Shown here: positions 1 to 8,678 of the stretch, one piece after another
How positions within the stretch are numbered: position 1 is the stretch's first letter
Layout: the number at the start of each line of letters is the position of its first letter
Source: Scleromatobacter sp038243995
GTDB lineage: Bacteria; Pseudomonadota; Gammaproteobacteria; Burkholderiales; Burkholderiaceae_C
Length of the DNA: 64,000 nucleotides
Direction of reading: 5' to 3'
Assembly: GCA_038243995.1 (NCBI GenBank)
Contig: JBBRTV010000018.1
Location: 52,599 to 116,598, forward strand
Program-made: the position numbers and the translations under genes
The notes under the pieces: model-generated
Seen by the model: the letters and a program-made list of their open reading frames with translations, nothing else
Databases searched by the model: none
Told to the model about the DNA's origin: nothing

Positions 1-476
1 CGGTAGTGGACGAGCGGAGCGTCGACCTTGAGCGCCAGGGCCTTGAAGTAGATCTCGACGGCTTCGCGCGGATGGCGGGTCTGGAACAGGGCGTTGCCGT
101 GGGCATTGTGGAAGTCGTGGTCGCGCGGTGCGTCGGGCGCCAGTCGCTCGAAGGTCGCGAGCGCGTCGGCCGGGCGCGCCATCTGCAACTGCAGTTCGGC
201 GGCCATGCGGCAGGCGACCGGGCTGCTGCGGTCGAGCTCGAAAGAGTGCTGCGCGGCTTCGAGGGCCGACTCGGCCTGGCCGAGGTGCATGCGCGAGCGG
301 GCCAGATTGAGCCACATCAGCGCGTCGGACGGTGCAAGGTCGGCTGCGCGTTCGAACTCGAGCGCGGCCGTATCCCAGCGCAGGGCGCGCTGCGCATGCA
401 GGCCGGCCTGGCGATGCGCCTCGGCGCGTTGCGCCCGGGCGGACGGCTGGCCGCCGCGAGTCGAGAAGTTCTTCAT
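1..476 (-). CDS. TPR-repeat protein, 5' part only (runs off the window)
   Basis: The first ~158 residues of a gene reading out of the left edge. The start is ATG at 476 (MKNFSTRGGQ). The translation is a run of helical pairs with the TPR pattern, for example ALRWDTAALEFERAADLAPS, then LWLNLARSRMHLGQAESALE, then HGNALFQTRHPREAVEIYFK. No signal peptide or membrane segment is seen. It diverges from the first flagellin gene. TPR proteins fused to sulfotransferase or glycosyltransferase domains often sit beside flagellin genes and modify flagellin, so that role is possible here. The C-terminal domain that would decide it lies outside the window, so only the TPR call is supported. Confidence 0.75.
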   Translation of the reverse strand, partial: MKNFSTRGGQPSARAQRAEAHRQAGLHAQRALRWDTAALEFERAADLAPSDALMWLNLARSRMHLGQAESALEAAQHSFELDRSSPVACRMAAELQLQMARPADALATFERLAPDAPRDHDFHNAHGNALFQTRHPREAVEIYFKALALKVDAPLVHY

Positions 477-659
477 GGTCGGGCCAGTCTAGGGGTCAAG
501 GAAAGCCGACGGCCATCCGATAAAAGGCGCAGTCACGGTGCAGTTCACGGCAACGCCGATGCGGCGGGCCCCTTCGACGGGATGTCAGCATTCCACGGTC
601 GAGCTGGCATGCACGAAGCCCCCTTGCGGGATCGTGAGAAAAGAAGATCGAAAAAGTCC

Positions 660-687
660 TCAAGTCTTTCGATCGACGTTCCGAAAA
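660..687 (+). promoter_or_regulatory. Putative sigma-28 promoter of the first flagellin gene
   Basis: A -35-like TCAAGTCT at 660-667 and a -10-like TCCGAAAA at 680-687 are separated by 12 bases, about 90 bases before the flagellin ATG. The FliA consensus is TAAAGTTT-N11-GCCGATAA, so each box matches about 6 of 8 and the spacer is one base long. A second, more distant candidate is TCAAGGAA (496-503) with TCCGATAA (516-523), also 12 bases apart, where the -10 is better and the -35 worse. The same CCTCAAGT start is seen before fliD, which supports the nearer site. Confidence 0.5.
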
Positions 688-776
688 CATCTCACGGCCC
701 CACCCGTTCACGATTTCGGGGCGAAACCTCCGGCGCGGTCCCGCCGGGAAATTAGTCTCCCCCAGGAGTAAATCTC

Positions 777-1622
777 ATGTCTCTCTCGATCAACACCAAC
801 ATCGCGTCCATCGACGCGCAACGCAACCTGTCGGGCTCGCAGATGTCGCTGGCGACGTCGATGCAGCGCCTTTCGTCCGGCCTGCGGATCAACTCCGCCA
901 AGGACGACGCCGCCGGCCTGTCGATCGCCGAACGCATGAACTCGCAAGTGCGTGGCATGAACGTGGCGATCCGCAACTCCAACGACGGCATCTCGCTGGC
1001 GCAGACCGCCGACGGCGCGCTGGCGCAGGTGGGCAACTCGCTGCAACGCATGCGTGAACTGGCGGTGCAGTCGCGCAACTCCACCAACAGCTCGTCCGAC
1101 AAGGACTCGCTGAACAAGGAGTTCTCGCAGCTGCAGTCGGAAATCAGCCGCGTCCTCGGCGGCACGTCGTTCAACGGCAAGCACATGCTCGGCGCCGATG
1201 CGACGAAGATGGACTTCCAGGTCGGCGCGAACACCACGAGCGACGACACCGTCTCCATCACGACCGTCGACATGACCAAGGCGAGCGCCGTCACCGCGGT
1301 GACCGGCAGCTCGGTGGTCATCGACAACACGGCCAGCGCCGGCGCCATCGGCACCGTGCTCGACAACATCGACAAGGCGATCGACAACGTCAACAACACG
1401 CGTGCCACCTTCGGCGCCACGCAGAGTCGCTTCGACTCGATCATCTCCAACCTGCAGTCGGGCGTCGAGAACCAGTCGGCCGCGCGCAGCCGCATCATGG
1501 ATGCCGACTTCGCCTCGGAAACCGCGAACATGAGCCGCGCCAACGTGCTGCAGCAAGCCGGCACCGCGATGATCGCCCAGGCCAACCAGCAACCGCAGCA
1601 GGTGCTGTCGCTGCTGCGTTAA
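777..1622 (+). CDS. fliC: Flagellin, first copy (281 aa)
   Basis: Structural subunit of the flagellar filament, exported through the flagellar type III apparatus. The N-terminal D0/D1 helix is canonical (SINTNIASIDAQRNL, LSSGLRINSAKDDAAGL) and so is the C-terminal one (RSRIMDADFASETANMSR, ANVLQQAGTAMIAQANQ). Only a short variable middle (~residues 135-200) lies between, so at 281 residues it is a short flagellin with little or no D2/D3 domain. The start is supported by AGGAG seven bases upstream. It is followed by strong hairpins and a second flagellin of identical length. Expression is probably FliA-dependent. Confidence 0.95.
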   Translation: MSLSINTNIASIDAQRNLSGSQMSLATSMQRLSSGLRINSAKDDAAGLSIAERMNSQVRGMNVAIRNSNDGISLAQTADGALAQVGNSLQRMRELAVQSRNSTNSSSDKDSLNKEFSQLQSEISRVLGGTSFNGKHMLGADATKMDFQVGANTTSDDTVSITTVDMTKASAVTAVTGSSVVIDNTASAGAIGTVLDNIDKAIDNVNNTRATFGATQSRFDSIISNLQSGVENQSAARSRIMDADFASETANMSRANVLQQAGTAMIAQANQQPQQVLSLLR

Positions 1623-1672
1623 GCGAGCCCGGCCCCGAACGCCAGGGCGCCGGAAAAGGGCGCCCCTGTCCA

Positions 1673-1716
1673 GGAAGACCCCGCGCGGTGCGAACCGGCG
1701 GGGTCTTCCGCCTTTG
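1673..1716 (+). terminator. Strong hairpin after the first flagellin gene
   Basis: Perfect 12-bp inverted repeat GGAAGACCCCGC (1673-1684) / GCGGGGTCTTCC (1698-1709) with a 13-base loop, followed by GCCTTT. A shorter GGCGCC-centred stem lies just upstream at about 1644-1667. The position, 50 bases after the flagellin stop, fits a transcription terminator or a stabilising 3' end for an abundant mRNA. The T-run is poor. Confidence 0.65.
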
Positions 1717-1720
1717 CGAA

Positions 1721-1754
1721 CCGACCCCGCGCGGCCTCCGCCGCGCGGGGTCGG
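1721..1754 (+). repeat. 14-bp perfect inverted repeat between the flagellin genes
   Basis: CCGACCCCGCGCGG (1721-1734) and CCGCGCGGGGTCGG (1741-1754) form a perfect stem with a six-base loop. No T-run follows. Its left arm shares ACCCCGCGCGG with the hairpin ending at 1709, so the two structures could exchange partners. No gene is seen in 1755-2050. Confidence 0.7.
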
Positions 1755-2050
1755 CTTGCGTCCGCGGCGCGAAATGGCCGGACTTGAGGCCTCAATTCGG
1801 TGATTTGCCCGGGGCCTTGCATTTGCACAATCCATTCAACGTCTCCTCGCTTTCAAAGGCGGGGAGCGCGGTCCGGAAGCACTGGCGAGACAGCGCGCAA
1901 CCGGCAGGGGGGAACCTGCCGGGGAGTCGCGTCCCGTGGTGACCAAGTACCGGGCTTGGAGGTGCGGGGCCGAACGGCCTGCCTGACAGCCGCGCATCGA
2001 ACTGAGTTCCGGCACTTTCGCCGGTTGTGTCTGAGTCCTGGAGTTTTCAC

Positions 2051-2896
2051 ATGCCATTGACGATCAATACCAACATTGCTTCGCTGAATGCGCAGCGCAA
2101 TCTCAACATGTCGCAGGAGTCGCTCGCGACTTCCATGCAGCGCCTGTCATCGGGTTTGCGGGTCAATTCCGCCAAGGACGATGCTGCGGGCCTGGCGATC
2201 GCCGAGCGCATGAACTCCCAGGTGCGCGGCATGAATGTCGCCGCGCGCAACGCCAACGACGGCATCTCGATGTCGCAGACCGCCGAAGGCGCGCTGGCGC
2301 AGGTGGGCAACTCGCTGCAGCGCATGCGCGAGCTCGCCGTGCAGGCGCGCAACTCCACCAACAGCTCCTCCGACAAGGATTCGCTGAACAAGGAATTCAC
2401 CCAGCTGCAGGCGGAAATCAGCCGCGTGCTGGGCGGCACCACGTTCAACGGCAAGCACATCCTCGGTGCCGACGCCACCTCGCTGACCTTCCAGATCGGC
2501 GCGAACACGACGGCAGACGACACGATCTCGGTCACCACGGTCGACATGACCAAGGCCTCCGCCGTCACGACCGTGACCGGCACGAGCGCGGCGATCGATG
2601 CGACGGCCAGCGACGGCGCCATCGGCGCGGTGATCGACAACATCGACAAGGCGATCGACAACGTCAACGACACGCGCGCCACCTTCGGCGCGACGCAGAG
2701 CCGCTTCGACGCCATCATCACCAACCTGCAGACGTCGGTGGAAAACCAGTCGGCCGCCCGCAGCCGGATCATGGATGCCGACTTCGCCTCGGAAACCGCC
2801 AACATGAGCCGCGCCAACGTGCTGCAGCAGGCCGGCACGGCGATGATCGCCCAGGCCAACCAGCAACCCCAGCAAGTGCTCAAGCTGCTGCAGTAA
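2051..2896 (+). CDS. Flagellin, second copy (281 aa)
   Basis: A second filament subunit, the same length as the first with no gaps in the alignment by eye. The C-terminal ~45 residues are almost identical and most differences lie in residues 140-235. The start is ATG at 2051 (MPLTINTNIASLNAQRNL), preceded by TGGAG. An upstream GTG-type extension exists but adds residues before the conserved flagellin N-terminus. A recent tandem duplication with diversification of the surface-exposed part is the simplest explanation. It could form mixed filaments with the first flagellin. No convincing sigma-28 box was found in the 150 bases upstream. Confidence 0.95.
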   Translation: MPLTINTNIASLNAQRNLNMSQESLATSMQRLSSGLRVNSAKDDAAGLAIAERMNSQVRGMNVAARNANDGISMSQTAEGALAQVGNSLQRMRELAVQARNSTNSSSDKDSLNKEFTQLQAEISRVLGGTTFNGKHILGADATSLTFQIGANTTADDTISVTTVDMTKASAVTTVTGTSAAIDATASDGAIGAVIDNIDKAIDNVNDTRATFGATQSRFDAIITNLQTSVENQSAARSRIMDADFASETANMSRANVLQQAGTAMIAQANQQPQQVLKLLQ

Positions 2897-2959
2897 TGTC
2901 GGAGACGCCGGCGAGGACCGCCGCCTTTCGGTGACGACCAGGCGCGTTGCGCGGGAAAC

Positions 2960-2985
2960 GGGGATGCGTGCCGCACGCCCCTTTT
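2960..2985 (+). terminator. Rho-independent terminator after the second flagellin
   Basis: GGGG(ATG)CGTG-CCG-CACGCCCC followed directly by TTTT. The stem has a three-base bulge and ends in a T-run 64 bases after the flagellin stop, before the fliD promoter. Confidence 0.7.
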
Positions 2986-3057
2986 CACGGCAGCGCGCCT
3001 TTTTCATGCGCACCGCAGGCCTCGGCGGATATTGCCGCCCGATCGCTCGCCAGGCCC

Positions 3058-3084
3058 TCAAGTTCGCCTGACAGACGCCGATAG
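3058..3084 (+). promoter_or_regulatory. Sigma-28 (FliA) promoter of fliD
   Basis: TCAAGTTC (3058-3065), an 11-base spacer, then GCCGATAG (3077-3084). This matches the FliA consensus at about 6/8 and 7/8 with exact spacing. It lies 30 bases before the fliD ATG and just after the flagellin terminator, and is the best sigma-28 site in the window. Confidence 0.8.
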
Positions 3085-3113
3085 GTCCCCACAGGAACCG
3101 TCCAGGAACAACC

Positions 3114-4598
3114 ATGACCACCACCAGCAGCTCCACGGGGTCGATCAGCTCGACCGGCATCGGCAGCGGGCTCGACGTCACCGGCATCATCTCGTCGCTG
3201 ATGGCCGTCGAGAGCCGGCCGCTGACGCTCATGCAGAACGCAGCGGCAACGGTCAATACCGAAATTTCCGCGGTGGGCCAGATCCAGAGCCTGACTTCGG
3301 CGCTAGGCGACAAGGCGCAGGCCCTGACATCGCTGACCTTGTGGAAGCAGACGACGTCGACCTCATCCGATTCGAGCTCGGTGAGTGCCGACACGTCGAG
3401 CGGCACCGCGGTCGCGGGCACCTACTCGGTGACGGTGCAGCAGCTCGCACAAGGCCAGACGATCACCTCCGCCGCGCTGCCGAGCTCGGCGTCGCCGCTG
3501 AGCTCGGGGACGCTGACCCTGCAGCTCGGCACCTGGTCGGGCGGCCCGCCGCCCACGGGCTTCGCCGACAAGGCGGGATCGGCGCCGCTGTCGATCACGA
3601 TCGGTGCGGGCGACACCTCGCTCGCTTCGATCCGCGACAAGATCAACGGCGCGAACGCCGGCGTCACCGCATCGATCATCACGGACTCGACGGGGTCGCG
3701 GCTCTCGCTGCGCTCGAGCGCCACCGGCGCCGAGAACGGCTTCAAGATCACCGCCACCGAAGACACCGACGACGGCAATGCCGCGACCGGCCTGTCCGCG
3801 CTGAATTACGACCCCGTCGGCGGCACCGCGCAGCTGAGCCTCAACCAGACCGCGGTGAACGCCAAGGCGACCGTCAACGGCATCGCGGTGGAGTCGGCAT
3901 CCAACACGCTGAGCAACATCTCGGACGGCCTCAGCCTGACCTTGCTCAAGAAGAGCGACACACCGGTCGCCATCACCGTCGCGGCGGATACCGCGTCCAT
4001 GCAGAAGGCGATCACCGATTTCGTCAGCGCGTACACCGCCCTCAACGGCTACATCCAGTCGTCGACGAAGTACGACACCAGCACCGCCGTCAAGGCGGGC
4101 ACGGCGCGCACCGACGGCCCGCTGCAGGGCGACCCGTCGATCATCGGCTTCCAGAACCAGATGCGCGGCATCCTCAATACCACCTCGACCACCTCGTCGA
4201 TGTACGCGCGACTGTCCGACATCGGCATCAGCGTCCAGGCCGACGGCTCGCTGGCGACCAACTCGACCAAGCTCACCGCGGCGCTGGCGCATCCCGACGA
4301 ACTCAAGAAGCTGTTCGCGACGCAGGGCACGACGAACGAGAACACCGGGATCATGGTGCGCTTCGCGAACCTCAGCCACGCGGTGCTGGGCACCGACGGC
4401 TCGCTGGCGACGCGCTCGACTGGCCTCAAGGGCGAGCTGTCGCGCAACTCGCTGCAGCAGGACCAGATGCAGACGCACCTCGACGCGACGCAGGCCCGCC
4501 TGACGGCGCAGTACCAGGCGCTCGACACCGTGATGGCGAAGATGAGCGCGCTGTCGAGCTACGTGACGCAGCAGGTCGCGCTGATGCAAAAGGCCTGA
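3114..4598 (+). CDS. fliD: Flagellar filament cap protein FliD (HAP2)
   Basis: Caps the filament tip and folds incoming flagellin. The 494-residue length fits the family. The N-terminus is serine-rich, then GIGSGLDVTGIISSLMAVE, the signature of the FliD N-terminal domain. The C-terminal coiled coil contains LSRNSLQQDQMQTHLDATQ and ends QALDTVMAKMSALSSYVTQQ, which is typical. It starts the fliDST transcript behind the sigma-28 promoter. A 158-base gap separates it from fliS. Confidence 0.95.
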   Translation: MTTTSSSTGSISSTGIGSGLDVTGIISSLMAVESRPLTLMQNAAATVNTEISAVGQIQSLTSALGDKAQALTSLTLWKQTTSTSSDSSSVSADTSSGTAVAGTYSVTVQQLAQGQTITSAALPSSASPLSSGTLTLQLGTWSGGPPPTGFADKAGSAPLSITIGAGDTSLASIRDKINGANAGVTASIITDSTGSRLSLRSSATGAENGFKITATEDTDDGNAATGLSALNYDPVGGTAQLSLNQTAVNAKATVNGIAVESASNTLSNISDGLSLTLLKKSDTPVAITVAADTASMQKAITDFVSAYTALNGYIQSSTKYDTSTAVKAGTARTDGPLQGDPSIIGFQNQMRGILNTTSTTSSMYARLSDIGISVQADGSLATNSTKLTAALAHPDELKKLFATQGTTNENTGIMVRFANLSHAVLGTDGSLATRSTGLKGELSRNSLQQDQMQTHLDATQARLTAQYQALDTVMAKMSALSSYVTQQVALMQKA

Positions 4599-4756
4599 CG
4601 GAGCTCCGCGGGCGACGGCATCGGGACTCGTCGTCGACCTGACCGAGACTAGACGGCCCAATCCGGACAGTTCGACATTCAAGACCGCACCCGGGACACC
4701 CGATAACAAGTCAACACTGATACACCAAGGATCCCGGATCCCGGAGCCCCGACGCC

Positions 4757-5191
4757 ATGTTCACTGCCGCACCCACTTCCACTTCCGCACGTTCCCAGGG
4801 TTTCGCCAATGCGTATGCACGCGTGGGCATCGAGACCAGCGTGAACGCCGCTTCTGCCCACAAGCTGATCGAGCTGCTCTTCAACGGCTTCATGGACTCG
4901 GTCGCGCTGGCGCGCGGCGCGATGCGCGCACGCCAGATCGAGGCGAAGGGCAAGGCCATCGGGCGTGCCGCCAGCATCGTCGAGGAAGGCCTGAAGGCCG
5001 GCCTCAACATGGAAGCGGGCGGCAAGCTGGCGGCGGACCTGGACGCGCTCTACGGCTACGTCGTCCTGCGCCTGACGATAGCCAACGTGCGCAACGACGA
5101 AGCGGCGCTGGACGAATGCGTGCGGCTGATCAATCCGCTGCGCGAGGCCTGGATCGCGATCGGCCCGCAGGTCGAGGCAGGCAAGCTGTGA
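4757..5191 (+). CDS. fliS: Flagellin export chaperone FliS
   Basis: Small helical chaperone that binds the flagellin C-terminus in the cytoplasm before export. At 144 residues it has the family pattern: FANAYARVGIETSVNAASAHKLIELLFNGF near the N-terminus (in two parts, FANAYARVGIETS and HKLIELLFNG), a basic central helix, and LYGYVVLRLTIANVRND in the C-terminal half. The stop overlaps the GTG start proposed for fliT, so the two are probably translationally coupled. Confidence 0.93.
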   Translation: MFTAAPTSTSARSQGFANAYARVGIETSVNAASAHKLIELLFNGFMDSVALARGAMRARQIEAKGKAIGRAASIVEEGLKAGLNMEAGGKLAADLDALYGYVVLRLTIANVRNDEAALDECVRLINPLREAWIAIGPQVEAGKL

Positions 5192-5523
5192 ACATCGTCA
5201 CCACTTCAACGTCGAACACCACCATGAGTGCCACGCTGCTCAACTACTATGAAGCGATCGAGAAGGCGAGCGCCGAGATGCTCGAGGCCGCGCGCACAGG
5301 CAACTGGGACGCCGTGGTCAAGCTCGAAGGCGCTTGCGCCATCCTGATCGCCCAGCTCAAGAACGCCGCGCAGTCGAGCCAGCTCCAGCACAGCGAAGCG
5401 AAGGAGAAGTCGCGCATCATGCAACGCATCCTGCTGAACGACGCCGAGATCCGCCACCTGGCAGAGCCGTGGCTCGAGGATCTCGACCACATGCTGGGCG
5501 GCCGTCCGGCGATGCTCCACTAG
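5188..5523 (+). CDS. fliT: FliT-like flagellar chaperone
   Basis: Probable chaperone for FliD in the fliDST order. A GTG start at 5188 overlaps the fliS stop (GTGA) and gives 111 residues. An internal ATG at 5224 (MSATLLNYYEAIEKASAEML) gives 99, closer to the usual FliT length. The product is all helix, with the FliT-like LEAARTGNWDAVVKLE and a second helix pair ending RHLAEPWLEDLDHMLG. Sequence similarity in this family is weak, so the call leans on position. FliT can also damp FlhDC in enterics; nothing here tests that. Confidence 0.8.
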   Translation: MNIVTTSTSNTTMSATLLNYYEAIEKASAEMLEAARTGNWDAVVKLEGACAILIAQLKNAAQSSQLQHSEAKEKSRIMQRILLNDAEIRHLAEPWLEDLDHMLGGRPAMLH

Positions 5524-5639
5524 AACGATGCCAGCCCGGGTCGCCGAACCTCGAGACAAGGGTCGCCGCGCGGCCCGTGTTGTCGTCCCCCGCGCTCCTA
5601 GAGACCCCGTCCTGCCAGTTCGGTGACCCCAACACTACG

Positions 5640-6410
5640 ATGCCCGCCATGTTCGAAGACACCCGACCCGCTCCCCTCGACGCGATGGGGGCCGACGAAG
5701 TCCTCGCCGAGTTCCGCGTCACGGAGCAGGGGGAAGTGCGCGCGCTGCTGAAGTCGCTGATGGACCAGGTCGTGCCGCTGAATCTCAGCGCCTCCGACGG
5801 CAGCGCCTACACGACGACCCTGTGGATGGTCGATCCGCACACGAGCCGCATCTCCTTCACGGCGGACATGATGGCGCACCAGGTGCACGACATCGTCGAA
5901 GCCGACGAGTGCGTCGCCGTCGCCTACCTCGACCGCGTCAAGCTGCAGTTCGACGTCACCGACCTGATGCTGGTGCAGGGCCACAAGGCGAGCGTGCTGC
6001 AGGCGCGCCTGCCGCGCGAGCTGTTCCGTTTCCAGCGCCGCAACACCTTTCGCGTGCGCACGCTCGAACGTACCGCACCCACCGCGGCGTTCCGCCATCC
6101 GGCGATTCCCGACATGAGCCTCGCGCTGCGCGTGCTCGACGTCAGCATCGGCGGCTGCGCGCTGCTGCTGCCCGCCAACGTGCCCAACCTGCAGCCGGGC
6201 GCGGTCATCAAGGGCGTGCGGCTCTCGCTCGACGCCGAGACCCGGATCGATGCCGGCCTCATGCTGCATCACGTGACCTCGACCGGGGCCGAGAACGGCG
6301 CCGTGCGCCTCGGCTGCGAGATCGTCGGCATGAACGGAACGGCGCAGCGAGCGCTGCAGAAATACATCGACCAGACGCAGAAGCGCCGGCGGACAATGGC
6401 ACTGGATTGA
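5640..6410 (+). CDS. ycgR: YcgR-type flagellar brake with PilZ domain
   Basis: A cytoplasmic c-di-GMP receptor that slows or biases the flagellar motor. It has 256 residues. The N-terminal YcgR-N domain covers about residues 15-120. The C-terminal PilZ domain starts at RRNTFRVRT (the RxxxR ligand motif) and continues to LDVSIGGCALL (the D/NxSxxG motif). Both c-di-GMP-binding motifs are therefore intact. ATG 5640 is chosen; MFED at 5649 is an alternative. It follows fliT by 116 bases and precedes a diguanylate cyclase gene, so source and receptor of the signal are neighbours. Confidence 0.9.
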   Translation: MPAMFEDTRPAPLDAMGADEVLAEFRVTEQGEVRALLKSLMDQVVPLNLSASDGSAYTTTLWMVDPHTSRISFTADMMAHQVHDIVEADECVAVAYLDRVKLQFDVTDLMLVQGHKASVLQARLPRELFRFQRRNTFRVRTLERTAPTAAFRHPAIPDMSLALRVLDVSIGGCALLLPANVPNLQPGAVIKGVRLSLDAETRIDAGLMLHHVTSTGAENGAVRLGCEIVGMNGTAQRALQKYIDQTQKRRRTMALD

Positions 6411-6510
6411 CGCACGCGGCGTCTTGCAGACGCCCCGCGACACGGCGCCGCATCTGCGATGCGCCTGCCGGTGCGTTCGACCGTGCGCTACCCGACCCTC
6501 AGGAACCCCC

Positions 6511-8541
6511 GTGCTCAGTCGTCTGCATCATCTGGCGAGTTCCCTGAAGGCGAGGCTGGCGTTCGCCAGCCTCGTGCTCATCGCCGCCAGCGTGGCGCTC
6601 ACGGTCTTTCTCGTGCTGCGCGCGATGGAGCAGCGCAGCCAGCGTGCCGTGCTCGACGCCGAGATCGCCAACGTGGAACGCATCGCGGTGGTGATGTCGT
6701 CAAGGCTTGTCAGCCTGCAGAACGCGCTGCGCGCCGGGTCCACACGCCTGCCCCCCGACGGACTCGACGATCCGCGTGCGCTCATCGCCTGCCTCGACAG
6801 CCAGGTCGTGCTGCGCAGCCTGTTCGACAGCGTCTTCGTCGCTTCGCCGCAGGGCCGCATGCTGGTCAACGCCGGTCCGGAGGGCATCGGCAAGACCGAC
6901 CTCGACCTTTCCGACCGCGGCTATATCCGTCGCACCGTGAAGGAGCGCCGGCCGGTGATCTCGCAACCCCTGGTGAGTCGTCTTTCCAGCGTGCCGCTCC
7001 TTGTACTGACGATGCCGGTGTTCGACCGGCAGGGCGAGCTGGTCGCGATCCTGGGCGGTGGCCTGCGGCTGACGAGCACCCGGCTCCTGAACGACTTGAC
7101 GCGGCCCGCCGTCGATGATCACGACCCGGTCACGACCATCGTCACCGACTCGACGGGCCGCATCGTCTCGCATCCCGATCCCGACTGGATCCTGAAGGAC
7201 GCCCGCACGGAACGCCACTTCGGCGCCGCGGTGATGCAGTGGGCCGACGAAGGTTCGCCGATCGAGCCCCAGGGCTCGGCACGCCGGCTCGGGGACGACA
7301 TCGTCGCCGTCGCCGGCGTGCCGGACGCCGACTGGGTGGTGTTCCGCAGCGCGCCCGCCGAAGTGCTGCTGGGTGGCCCGACCGCCGGACGTCGCCAGGC
7401 CATGTGGATCGGCGCCGCGGTCGCGGTCGCGGGCGGGTTGATCATGCTGCTGGTGACGCTGGCCCTGCTGCGCCCGCTGCGCCACCTCGAGCGCCGCGCG
7501 TTGCGGCTGCTGACCGACGACATCGCCGCCGAGGATGGCTGGCCGCGCACCGGCGGCGAGCTCGGCGAGCTCGCGCGTGTGTTCCGCCACGTCATGAAGG
7601 AGCGCGCCGCGAGCCGCAAGGAAGGCGACGCGCTGTTCGAGAAAATGCGTGCCATGCTGGCGCAGGCGCCTGTGGGCATCGCGTTCACGCGACTGGGGCG
7701 CTTCGAACTGGCCAGCGCGCAGTTCGGGCGCATGTTCGGCTACGACAGCGAGTGCGTCCATGGCCTGCGCACGCGGGTGCTGTGCACCTCCGACGAGGCG
7801 TATCGCGATTTGAGCGCCCTCGCGTCGTTGGCGTTCTCGCTCGGCGGCGTGTGTGACGAAGAGCGCGAGCTGGTGCGGGGCGACGGCAGCCGCCTGTGGG
7901 TGCGGATGCAGGGGGCGCCGGTGCGCGCCGAGGAGCCCGATGGGGGCACGATCTGGATCTTCGCCGACATCACGGAGAGCCGGCGCCAGCGCGAGCACCT
8001 GTCGTGGACGGCTTCCCACGACGAGCTGACCGGGCTCGTCAACCGACGCGAGTTCGAGATCCGGCTCGCCGAGCAACTGAGCGAGCGCCGGGGCGCCGAG
8101 GCGGCGGCCGCGCTGTTCATCGACCTCGACCGCTTCAAGGCCGTCAACGACGGCGCCGGGCATGCTGCCGGCGACCTGCTGCTGAAGGAGATCGCCGGGG
8201 TGCTCGCCGCCCGCGCACGCTCGGACGACACGATCGCGCGCATCGGTGGCGACGAGTTCGCCGTGCTGCTGCGCGGCTGCGGCGTGCGCGCGGCCGAACG
8301 CGTGGCGGCCGACCTGTGCGCGCGCGTCGGCGCCCACGCCCTCGCGTGGCAAGGCCGTTCGCTGAGCGTCGGCGCGAGCATCGGCGTGGTGGAGATCGAC
8401 GCGTCGTTCGAGAGCGTCGAAGAAGTGCTGAATGCCGCCGATGCGGCCTGCTACGCGGCCAAGCGGGCCGGGCGCAATGCGGTGCGTACCCACGGTGCGG
8501 TCGAATCCGACGCCGCGGACCCCGCCGTCCTCGACGGCTGA
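6511..8541 (+). CDS. Membrane diguanylate cyclase (periplasmic sensor-PAS-GGDEF)
   Basis: Makes c-di-GMP from two GTP. GTG 6511 gives 676 residues. Order: membrane helix (~residues 12-33), periplasmic Cache-like sensor (~35-295, with DLSDRGYIRRTVKERRPV), second helix (298-320, WIGAAVAVAGGLIMLLVTL), linker, PAS-type domain (~385-500), then GGDEF. The active-site GGDEF is at residues 579-583, and an RxxD inhibitory site (RSDD) lies five residues before it. It is thus predicted to be active and product-inhibited. It follows ycgR, with a small stem (GGCGTC/GACGCC, 6418-6434) between them. The ligand is unknown. Confidence 0.9.
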   Translation: MLSRLHHLASSLKARLAFASLVLIAASVALTVFLVLRAMEQRSQRAVLDAEIANVERIAVVMSSRLVSLQNALRAGSTRLPPDGLDDPRALIACLDSQVVLRSLFDSVFVASPQGRMLVNAGPEGIGKTDLDLSDRGYIRRTVKERRPVISQPLVSRLSSVPLLVLTMPVFDRQGELVAILGGGLRLTSTRLLNDLTRPAVDDHDPVTTIVTDSTGRIVSHPDPDWILKDARTERHFGAAVMQWADEGSPIEPQGSARRLGDDIVAVAGVPDADWVVFRSAPAEVLLGGPTAGRRQAMWIGAAVAVAGGLIMLLVTLALLRPLRHLERRALRLLTDDIAAEDGWPRTGGELGELARVFRHVMKERAASRKEGDALFEKMRAMLAQAPVGIAFTRLGRFELASAQFGRMFGYDSECVHGLRTRVLCTSDEAYRDLSALASLAFSLGGVCDEERELVRGDGSRLWVRMQGAPVRAEEPDGGTIWIFADITESRRQREHLSWTASHDELTGLVNRREFEIRLAEQLSERRGAEAAAALFIDLDRFKAVNDGAGHAAGDLLLKEIAGVLAARARSDDTIARIGGDEFAVLLRGCGVRAAERVAADLCARVGAHALAWQGRSLSVGASIGVVEIDASFESVEEVLNAADAACYAAKRAGRNAVRTHGAVESDAADPAVLDG

Positions 8542-8678
8542 GATGCCGCGCGCCGTCGCGCGCCAGGGACGCCGGGCGTCGGCCACGCCCTCGCTCCCGT
8601 CGTTCGTCACAGGAGGCCTCCCGCGCGCCGACATCGGCGCTACGCTCGCCGCTTTCTGCAACCCGCGAGGAGCATCCG

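Noticed and set aside
1840..1880. Sigma-28 promoter for the second flagellin (TCAAAGGC near 1853)
   Set aside because: The -10 region matches only about 4 of 8 and the -35 is poor.
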